Source: Phycisphaerae bacterium (lineage in GTDB: Bacteria > Planctomycetota > Phycisphaerae > UBA1845). Taken from it: DNA of 6,547 nt. Position numbers and translations under genes: made by a program. The notes beneath the pieces were generated by a model. That model did no database searches and was not told where the DNA came from. It saw only the letters and a list, made by a program, of their open reading frames with translations. Numbering within the stretch: the first letter of the stretch is position 1; the number at the start of each line of letters is the position of its first letter. Positions 1 to 6,311 of the stretch are shown one piece after another. The stretch covers positions 1-6,547 of the forward strand of contig JANQGB010000379.1 of the NCBI GenBank assembly GCA_028277545.1, written 5' to 3'.

Positions 1-248
1 TGTCGCAGGCCATCGTCACGGAAACGGGGCGGCCCGACTACCTGGCCGCGATCCGGCGAGTCGTCGATAGAGACCTGCCCATCCACCTGATCGCCGGTCA
101 GCGCTCAGCCGCGGCCTGGGATGTGCCCGCCTTCGTCCGCGAGGCCGCCGCGTCATACGCCGTACAGCCGGGCGTCGGTCACCTTATGATGCTCGAGGAT
201 CCCGCCGGCTTCTGCAGACTGGTGGATGCCTGCTTCTCCACCACATGA
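1..248 (+). CDS. Alpha/beta hydrolase, C-terminal fragment (5' end outside the window)
   Basis: The reading frame is open from base 3 to a TGA at 246-248 and gives about 81 residues. What is visible fits the last third of an alpha/beta-hydrolase fold enzyme. A strand followed by AGQRS (around bases 87-110) is the usual place just after the strand that precedes the acid loop. GVGHLMMLEDP (around 171-203) carries the histidine (codon 180-182) that would be the third member of the catalytic triad, followed by the usual final helix. The nucleophile elbow and the oxyanion region lie upstream of the window, so the substrate cannot be inferred. The stop codon overlaps the ATG of the following methyltransferase as ATGA, which suggests an operon with translational coupling. 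The fold assignment is fairly secure; esterase, lipase or dehalogenase specificity is unknown. Confidence 0.72.
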   Translation, partial: SQAIVTETGRPDYLAAIRRVVDRDLPIHLIAGQRSAAAWDVPAFVREAAASYAVQPGVGHLMMLEDPAGFCRLVDACFSTT

Positions 249-1081
249 GCCGACTCGCGGCCGCCATGGCTCCAGAGCGGGGATTCCTACACCCCCCGCC
301 CCAAATGGCCGATAACTCAGCCATGGATGCCACCCTGACCCCACAAGCGCGCGAAGCAGCCAAGTTTGACGAATTGGCCCTGCACACCGGCGAGAGCTGG
401 TGGGGGCACACGACTCCGGCAGGGGCGGCCAGGTCGCGCCGCAGGGGCACCATAGTGGCCGCTGAAATAGCCGACTTATCGGACCCATACGTGCTGGAGT
501 TCGGGTGCGGAACCGGTGTGTATACACGGGCGATCCTCGAGCAACGCCCGGACCTGCGGCTGATCGGCAGCGACATCTCACCGGCCTCAATAAAGCTGGC
601 CGAACAACGCTTCGCAGAATACTCCGCCGCCCGGTTCGAGGTGCAGGACGTCACCGCCCTGAGCCATGCCGACGGAACCTTCGACCTGGTAACCGGAAAC
701 TCGATCCTGCACCACGTGCCTATCGAGCAGAGCCTGGCCGAGGCGTTCCGCGTGCTCAAGCCCGGCGGAAGACTGCTGTTCTTCGAGCCCAACATGCTCA
801 ACCCGGAACTCGCGTTCTGGCACAACATCCCGAAGCGGCTCGTGCCCGAGCGACTCGAATACTCCGACGACGAGCGACCGTTCACGCGCTGGGCCGCGCG
901 ACATTTCCTGGAGCAAGCCGGCTTCACGCAGACGTCGTCCGAGCCGTTCGATTTCCTCCATCCCCTGGTCCCCTCCGGGCTGGTGGACGCGGTGGAGCGG
1001 GCAAGCCGGCTGATCGAAAAAACCCCCCTGATTCGCGAGATCTCCGGGTCGCAGATCGTACGAGCCCGAAAGCCTTCCTAG
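245..1081 (+). CDS. Class I SAM-dependent methyltransferase (Methyltransf_11/25 type)
   Basis: The product (278 residues from this start) should transfer a methyl group from S-adenosylmethionine to an unidentified small molecule or lipid, probably in the cytosol. The Rossmann-type core is clear. Motif I is VLEFGCGTG (residues 83-91), the acidic end of strand 2 is IGSD (D110), motif III is around D135, and motif IV is FDLV followed by ILHHV (about 146-158). The post-motif LKPGG (171-175) is followed by a strand ending in EPN. The C-terminal part, with FTRWAARHFLEQAGF, is the usual lid and cap region, and its divergence prevents a substrate call. The start is uncertain. ATG 245 is coupled to the upstream stop, but residues 1-26 are proline-rich and unlike family members. 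ATG 323 (M27) is a credible alternative giving 252 residues. None of the starts has a good Shine-Dalgarno site. Together with the hydrolase it may form a small-molecule modification operon, which is inference. Confidence 0.85.
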   Translation: MSRLAAAMAPERGFLHPPPQMADNSAMDATLTPQAREAAKFDELALHTGESWWGHTTPAGAARSRRRGTIVAAEIADLSDPYVLEFGCGTGVYTRAILEQRPDLRLIGSDISPASIKLAEQRFAEYSAARFEVQDVTALSHADGTFDLVTGNSILHHVPIEQSLAEAFRVLKPGGRLLFFEPNMLNPELAFWHNIPKRLVPERLEYSDDERPFTRWAARHFLEQAGFTQTSSEPFDFLHPLVPSGLVDAVERASRLIEKTPLIREISGSQIVRARKPS

Positions 1082-1093
1082 CTCTTCAACGGC

Positions 1094-1125
1094 TGGCCGC
1101 CGACGGCAAGATCGCCGCTCGGCCA
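1094..1125 (+). terminator. GC-rich hairpin after the methyltransferase, possible transcription end
   Basis: TGGCCG (1094-1099) pairs with CGGCCA (1120-1125), and inside it CGGC (1104-1107) pairs with GCCG (1114-1117). It lies 13 bases after the methyltransferase stop. No T-run follows, so it is not a canonical intrinsic terminator. It could be a Rho-associated end, an mRNA-stabilising hairpin, or chance in GC-rich DNA. Confidence 0.22.
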
Positions 1126-1416
1126 CGACGCTCATCTGCTGGCTTCACAACTTCTCCGCTGACATTCTCTCCACAGGCAGCAGCACGCCCGCGCCATTTA
1201 AGTGGCGAACACGCAGGTACAGGCCTGTGGTTTCGGTCTCTTGGTTCGCCGCCAGCGCGGCATGCCACGGTCCCCCGAACCAGTCTCCGAGAGCCACTGG
1301 CCCATGTTGGAATGACCTCGCTCTGACCGCCCGGCGCCTCATCTGGAAAATACCTCGAAGACTGTCCGGAAGTCACTTGTCTCATCGGGGTGGCGCCACT
1401 ACAAGTTGTCACACTG
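1126..1416. other. Non-coding gap with dyad symmetries, no supported gene
   Basis: No open frame here has a believable protein composition, a start with a ribosome site, or a recognisable motif. The open frames are arginine/proline/serine-rich reads of GC-rich DNA. Visible structure includes a perfect 10-base palindrome, ACAGGCCTGT (1219-1228). Just after it is a composite imperfect hairpin: GTGG (1227-1230), TCTC (1237-1240) and TGGTTCG (1242-1248) pair in nested order with CGAACCA (1276-1282), GAGA (1289-1292) and CCAC (1294-1297). A small palindrome GGCATGCC (1259-1266) sits in its loop. These could be an operator, a small structured RNA or chance. The promoter assigned to the transhydrogenase operon begins at 1417. 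Confidence 0.3.
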
Positions 1417-1446
1417 TTGATCGGGCGAAAATGGGCGCGGTATCAT
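1417..1446 (+). promoter_or_regulatory. Sigma70-like promoter of the pnt operon
   Basis: TTGATC (1417-1422) matches the -35 consensus at four of six positions. TATCAT (1441-1446) matches the -10 at five of six, with an 18-base spacer. Transcription would begin near 1453 and leave a leader of about 60 bases before the pntAA ATG at 1514. This is the best such pair in the gap and is correctly placed and oriented. It is a consensus match only. Confidence 0.45.
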
Positions 1447-1513
1447 CCGGCCAGGCGTGGTCCCGGAGGGCCGTGATTTCTCTCGCGGGCAGTATCAACC
1501 GGAAGTAAGAACT

Positions 1514-2725
1514 ATGATAGTTGGCGTGTGCAAGGAGTCGTTCGCGGGTGAGCGCCGGGTGGCTCTGATCCCGGACGTTGTTCCCGGCCTGGTCAAAGCG
1601 GGACTGGAGGTCGTTGTCGAGGCCGGCGCGGGCAACGAAGCCGGAATCACCGACCAGGCCTACGAGGCCAAAGGGGCGCGAATCGTCGACCAGCGGGCGG
1701 AGGTGTTCTCGTCCGCCAAGGTTGTGCTTCTGGTGCGCAGCCTGGGGGCCAACCAGGAAGCGGGACGGTCCGACCTGGACCTCCTGCAGCAAGAGCAGGT
1801 CGTAATCGGCTTTTCGGATCCGCTGGGTTCCTTCGAGGCCGCCAGAGAGCTGGCCGACAAAGGAGTGACCGAGCTGTCCATGGAACTCATCCCGCGCATC
1901 ACGCGGGCCCAGAGCATGGACGCCCTCTCGTCGATGGCCACCATCGCCGGGTACAAGGCCGTGCTGATGGCTACCGTCGAGTTGCCACGCATGTTTCCCA
2001 TGACCATGACGGCGGCCGGAACTATCGCGCCCGCCAAGGTTTTTGTGATCGGAGCCGGAGTCGCCGGCCTGCAGGCCATCGCCAGCTCCAAGCGCAACGG
2101 AGCCGTGGTCAGCGGCTACGACGTCCGCCCCGCAGTCAAGGAGCAGGTCGAAAGCCTGGGCGGCAAGTTCGTCGAGATGCAGCTCGACGCGGCCCAGTCG
2201 GAGGACAAGGGCGGATACGCCAAGGAACTCGGCGAGGAGTTCTATCGCAAACAACGGGAGCTGATGACCAAGGTAGTGGCGGAAAACGACGTGGTCATCA
2301 CCACGGCCGCCATTCCAGGCAAGAAGTCACCGGTGCTGATCACCGCTGATATGGTCAAGGGCATGGCGCCCGGTTCGGTGATCGTCGACTTGGCGGCCGA
2401 GCGCGGCGGCAATTGCGAACTCACCAAGGCCGACCAGCGCACGGTGGAGCACGGCGTGGTCATCCTGGGCCCCACCAACCTGCCGTCCACCGTGCCCTAC
2501 CACGCCAGTCAGATGTACTCCAAGAACATCAGCACGCTGCTGCTGCACCTGGTCAAGGACGGCGAGCTGAACATCGACCTCGAGGACGAGATAACCCGCG
2601 GCACGCTGGTCAGCCGGGGTGGAGAGGTTGTCAACGATCGCGTTCGCGAGCTGTTGGGATTGGAGCCGCTTCCGCAGGCGGCGGGCCAACCCGAGGCCGA
2701 CGCGGCTCAAGGGAGTAAAGAGTGA
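1514..2725 (+). CDS. pntAA: NAD(P) transhydrogenase subunit alpha part 1 (domain I, NAD(H)-binding)
   Basis: This is the soluble NAD(H)-binding domain I of the proton-translocating transhydrogenase, which exchanges hydride between NADH and NADP+ while protons cross the membrane through domain II. The ATG at 1514 gives 403 residues and begins MIVGVCKESFAGERRVAL, the family's normal N-terminus. GGAAG (1501-1505) lies 8 bases upstream. The frame is open further upstream (ATG- or GTG-type starts from 1457), but those extra residues are not family-like. Key features are the loop R128-x4-Q133-x2-D136 (RITRAQSMD), which contacts the nicotinamide; the Rossmann motif GAGVAG (180-185), with D203 at the end of the second strand selecting NAD over NADP; and the mobile loop GGYAKE with Y235. 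These closely parallel the Rhodospirillum rubrum domain I protein as I recall it. The C-terminal tail (about 385-403) is a low-complexity Ala/Glu/Gln linker, as expected where the alpha chain is split. The TGA overlaps the pntAB ATG by one base. Confidence 0.96.
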   Translation: MIVGVCKESFAGERRVALIPDVVPGLVKAGLEVVVEAGAGNEAGITDQAYEAKGARIVDQRAEVFSSAKVVLLVRSLGANQEAGRSDLDLLQQEQVVIGFSDPLGSFEAARELADKGVTELSMELIPRITRAQSMDALSSMATIAGYKAVLMATVELPRMFPMTMTAAGTIAPAKVFVIGAGVAGLQAIASSKRNGAVVSGYDVRPAVKEQVESLGGKFVEMQLDAAQSEDKGGYAKELGEEFYRKQRELMTKVVAENDVVITTAAIPGKKSPVLITADMVKGMAPGSVIVDLAAERGGNCELTKADQRTVEHGVVILGPTNLPSTVPYHASQMYSKNISTLLLHLVKDGELNIDLEDEITRGTLVSRGGEVVNDRVRELLGLEPLPQAAGQPEADAAQGSKE

Positions 2726-3009
2726 TGGGTGCCGATCTGGTTATGCTGTTGACCGTGTTCGTGCTGGCGATCTTCGTCGGCTTCGAGATCATCACCAAAG
2801 TGCCACCGACACTGCACACGCCGCTGATGTCCGGGTCGAACGCCATCTCGGGCATCACCGTCGTCGGGGCGCTGCTGGTCGCCGGGCGCGGCGAGACCAC
2901 CTGGTCCACCGTCCTGGGCTTCCTGGCCATCCTGTTCGCAACGATTAACGTCGTCGGTGGCTTTCTGGTCTCCCACCGCATGCTGGAGATGTTCAAGAAG
3001 AAGGGCTAA
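2725..3009 (+). CDS. pntAB: NAD(P) transhydrogenase subunit alpha part 2 (membrane domain)
   Basis: A 94-residue integral membrane protein forming the alpha-side portion of domain II, the proton channel. Three hydrophobic segments are visible, at about residues 5-24, 38-54 and 59-83. Between the first two is the family signature PTLHTPLMSGSNAISG (about 28-43). The C-terminus is short and basic (FKKKG). GGGAG (2711-2715) is spaced 9 bases from the ATG at 2725, which overlaps the pntAA stop as TGATG. A GTG at 2722 in the same frame would add one residue and cannot be excluded. Residue 42 is serine (NAISG), where I recall the Thermus thermophilus protein having a histidine linked to proton transfer. 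Length and topology are normal for the three-subunit form of the enzyme. Confidence 0.94.
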   Translation: MGADLVMLLTVFVLAIFVGFEIITKVPPTLHTPLMSGSNAISGITVVGALLVAGRGETTWSTVLGFLAILFATINVVGGFLVSHRMLEMFKKKG

Positions 3010-3012
3010 GTC

Positions 3013-4479
<1,467 letters not shown>

Positions 4480-4484
4480 CACCA

Positions 4485-4519
4485 ATAGGGTATGTCCGGG
4501 ACGCCCCGTATCTACCTAT
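4485..4519. terminator. Dyad in the pntB/thiC convergent gap, possible bidirectional terminator
   Basis: Only 32 bases separate the two stop codons. CGGG (4497-4500) pairs with CCCG (4505-4508) around a four-base loop. Outside a 4x4 internal loop, ATAGG-TA (4485-4492, one bulged G) pairs with TACCTAT (4513-4519). The dyad overlaps the end of thiC. Convergent genes often share such an element, but there is no T-run on either strand, so this is tentative. Confidence 0.3.
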
Positions 4520-6017
4520 CGACGCTGAGCTGAACCAGCTCTTCCTGCTGGCGGCGCTTGGCCTCTTCTGCATCGGACACCAGGTCGGAGTGACAGGTGT
4601 GCATCTTGCTCCGCTCGGCCAGGAACTTGCGCTGGGCCTCGTTGAGCCCTGGTGACTGCATCGACGATCGCGCCGGCTGGAAATCAGCGTCCTTGCCGCT
4701 GACGAACTCGTTGATCTCCTTGCTGATGCGCATCGAACACCAGTCGTGCCCGCACATGGCACAGAAGTCGGTGTCCACATCGAGATCCTCGTCGTGCAGG
4801 GCCCGGGCCGTCTCGCCGTCGAAGGCCAGCTCGAACTGCTTGGGCCAGTTCAAGGCTGCTCTGGCCCGCGACATGTCGTCGTCCCAGTCTCGAGCCCCGG
4901 GAATGCCCTTGGCAATGTCGCCCGCGTGGGCCGCGATCTTGTAGGCGATGCAGCCCTGTTTGACGTCCTCCGCCTTGGGCAAGCCGACGTGCTCCTTAGG
5001 TGTCACGTAGCACAGCATGGCCGCCCCCCACCTGGCCGCCTCGGTCGCCCCGACGCAGGACGTGATGTGGTCGTACCCCGGAAACACGTCGGTCACCAGC
5101 GGCCCCAATACGTAGAACGGAGCGTCGTCACACACCTCCCGCTCGCGCTCCATGTTCATGCGAATCTGGTCCATCGGAACGTGGCCGGGCCCTTCCACCA
5201 TGACCTGCACGCCCGCTTCCCGAGCCCGATGGGTCAACTCGCCCAGCGTGTCGAGTTCGGCGAACTGGGCCTCGTCCGACGCGTCAGCCAGGCTGCCCGG
5301 CCTCAGACCGTCGCCCAGCGAGTAGGTTACGTCGTACTCCCGCATGATAGCGCTGATCTCGTCGAAGACGTCGTACATGGGATTCTGCTTGCCGTGGTGG
5401 ATCATCCACTTGGCCAACAGAGAACCGCCGCGCGATACAATCCCCGTGACCCGGTTCTTCACCAGCGGCAGATGCTCGCGCAGCACGCCGGCGTGAATGG
5501 TGAAGTAGTCCACACCTTGCTTGGCCTGATTCTCGACTTCCTTGAGAATATCATCGTAGGTCAGGTCTTCTATCCGCTTATTGACGATCATCGAGTAGAT
5601 AGGCACGGTACCGATGGGGATGGTGGCATGGTCGATGATAGCCTGCCGGCATTCATCGAGGTTGCCGCCGGTGGAGAGGTCCATCAGCGTGTCGGCCCCC
5701 CAGCGAACAGCCCAGCGAAGCTTGTCCACCTCTTCGTCGGTGCTGCTGGTGACCGGTGACGCCCCGATGTTGGCATTGATCTTGGTCGTGATTGACCGGC
5801 CAATGCCCAGCGGGTCCAGCTTGCACGGCGTACTCCCGCCGAATCCGTGAGCGTCCAGGCCACCGCTGCCGGCCAGGTGCCGAACGTTGGCCGGGATCAC
5901 CAGATGACCGGCCGCCACCTTCTCACGTATAAAGCTCGCGGTCACGTTCTCCCGCTGAGCCACGCGGTTCATCACCTCGGTGATCTCACCGGCTCGGGCG
6001 GCTTCGAGTTGCGTCAT
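4512..6017 (-). CDS. thiC: Phosphomethylpyrimidine synthase ThiC (HMP-P synthase)
   Basis: ThiC is a radical SAM enzyme that rearranges 5-aminoimidazole ribotide into hydroxymethylpyrimidine phosphate, the pyrimidine half of thiamine. The 501-residue protein shows GADTLMDLSTGGN (107-119), IPIGTVPIYS (133-142), IVSRGGS (193-199), YSLGDGLRPG (232-241), EGPGHVP (275-281), YVLGPLVTD (302-310), GYDHITS (314-320) and CYVTPKEHVGLP (336-347). H279 and H343 fall where characterised ThiC proteins bind a metal. The C-terminal CAMCGHDWC (C419, C422, C427) is the non-canonical CxxCx4C motif that binds the 4Fe-4S cluster. It is the short form, lacking the extra N-terminal domain of the about 630-residue E. 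coli enzyme, but it has 74 residues after the last cluster cysteine, including MHTCHSD (472-478) and a charged helix. The start at 6017 is fixed by AGGAGG (6026-6031), 8 bases upstream. Control by the TPP riboswitch in its leader is strongly indicated. Confidence 0.97.
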   Translation of the reverse strand: MTQLEAARAGEITEVMNRVAQRENVTASFIREKVAAGHLVIPANVRHLAGSGGLDAHGFGGSTPCKLDPLGIGRSITTKINANIGASPVTSSTDEEVDKLRWAVRWGADTLMDLSTGGNLDECRQAIIDHATIPIGTVPIYSMIVNKRIEDLTYDDILKEVENQAKQGVDYFTIHAGVLREHLPLVKNRVTGIVSRGGSLLAKWMIHHGKQNPMYDVFDEISAIMREYDVTYSLGDGLRPGSLADASDEAQFAELDTLGELTHRAREAGVQVMVEGPGHVPMDQIRMNMEREREVCDDAPFYVLGPLVTDVFPGYDHITSCVGATEAARWGAAMLCYVTPKEHVGLPKAEDVKQGCIAYKIAAHAGDIAKGIPGARDWDDDMSRARAALNWPKQFELAFDGETARALHDEDLDVDTDFCAMCGHDWCSMRISKEINEFVSGKDADFQPARSSMQSPGLNEAQRKFLAERSKMHTCHSDLVSDAEEAKRRQQEELVQLSVDR

Positions 6018-6024
6018 CTGGGAA

Positions 6025-6067
6025 ACCTCCTGTTACCACCTTGTTCTACGACTCTTGATCAGGAGAT
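6025..6067 (-). promoter_or_regulatory. thiC Shine-Dalgarno site within a possible sequestering hairpin
   Basis: On the minus strand CAGGAGGT (6032-6025) contains a strong ribosome-binding site 8 bases before the thiC ATG. Upstream ATCTCCTG (6067-6060) can pair with it over eight bases with one G-U, closing a loop of 27 bases. This would hide the site and is the type of expression platform expected for a translationally acting TPP riboswitch. The pairing is read from the sequence; the function is inferred. Confidence 0.5.
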
Positions 6068-6085
6068 GGCCTACCGAGGGAAGAT

Positions 6086-6101
6086 GCGCGGTCGGCCGCG
6101 C
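6086..6101 (-). other. GC hairpin immediately downstream of the riboswitch P1 stem
   Basis: GCGCGG and CCGCGC pair over six bases around a four-base loop, directly next to the 3' strand of P1. The bases after it (ATCTTCCC on the minus strand) do not form a U-tract, so it is not a standard terminator. It may stack on P1 or form part of the expression platform. Confidence 0.4.
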
Positions 6102-6226
6102 GCCAGTCGCTTCCCTACGCAGGTCTTGGCTCGCGCCGCAAATCGTAGGCTGTGGTGGCGCGACCCTGATCAGGTTCGAAGGTTGTGCTCTCAGCCCGCC
6201 TCACACGGGCACACCTAGCGACTGAC
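6102..6226 (-). promoter_or_regulatory. TPP (thiamine pyrophosphate) riboswitch, THI element, of thiC
   Basis: Read on the minus strand, this segment holds the conserved landmarks of the TPP aptamer in the right order. P1 is closed by CAGTCGCT (6224-6217) with AGCGACTG (6111-6104), plus two further outer pairs. Next come a P2/P3 arm with GCCCG/CGGGC, GCTGAGA (6195-6189), GAACCTGATC (6177-6168), and the 3' strand GCGTAGGGAAG (6120-6110). TPP binding should lower thiC expression. The P4/P5 arm between GATC and GCGTAGGG is 47 bases rather than the 12 of the E. coli thiM aptamer, with a seven-base helix TCGCGCC/GGCGCGA (6163-6157 with 6137-6131). The leader between P1 and the thiC start is about 84 bases. 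Confidence 0.94.
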
Positions 6227-6229
6227 CAA

Positions 6230-6258
6230 ATGGTAGTTGCACCCCACCGGCTCGTCAA
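6230..6258 (-). promoter_or_regulatory. Sigma70-like promoter of thiC
   Basis: On the minus strand TTGACG (6258-6253, five of six to the -35 consensus) and TACCAT (6235-6230, four of six to the -10) are separated by 17 bases. The predicted transcription start is near 6223, within a base or two of the 5' strand of riboswitch P1, which supports the call. A second TTGACG lies seven bases upstream (6265-6260) but has no -10 at a suitable distance. Confidence 0.6.
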
Positions 6259-6273
6259 TCGTCAACCGGCCAT

Positions 6274-6311
6274 CCGCGAGGCAACGGCATCACGGCCTAT
6301 GCCATTCGCGG
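6274..6311 (-). terminator. Hairpin spanning the stop codon of the radical SAM/SPASM gene
   Basis: On the minus strand CCGCGA (6311-6306) pairs with TCGCGG (6279-6274), and inside it GGCAT (6303-6299) pairs with ATGCC (6290-6286) around an eight-base loop holding most of the stop codon. It separates the upstream gene from the thiC promoter. No U-tract follows, so a 3'-end or Rho-linked role is only a suggestion. Confidence 0.3.

Noticed and set aside
505..1326. Long plus-strand open frame (273 residues) overlapping the methyltransferase
   Set aside because: It is very rich in Arg, Ala and Pro, has no motif, and lies in another frame of a clear methyltransferase gene; it is a GC-driven shadow.
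1086..1508. Several open frames on both strands in the gap (1086-1412 minus, 1145-1342 minus, 1227-1508 plus)
   Set aside because: No ribosome site, no recognisable motif and erratic composition. The plus-strand one also runs through the predicted pnt promoter.
1457..1513. Upstream extension of pntAA to a start at 1457
   Set aside because: The added 19 residues are not family-like, while ATG 1514 has a well-spaced ribosome site and begins with the standard MIVGVCKE-type N-terminus. The predicted transcription start near 1453 would also leave no leader.
4746..5759. 337-residue plus-strand open frame opposite thiC
   Set aside because: It is antisense to a highly conserved thiC coding region, with a His/Val/Gly-rich composition typical of the complement of GC-rich genes.
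6086..6101. GC hairpin as an intrinsic terminator of the thiC leader
   Set aside because: No U-tract follows on the transcribed strand. The strong SD with a complementary strand makes translational control the better reading.
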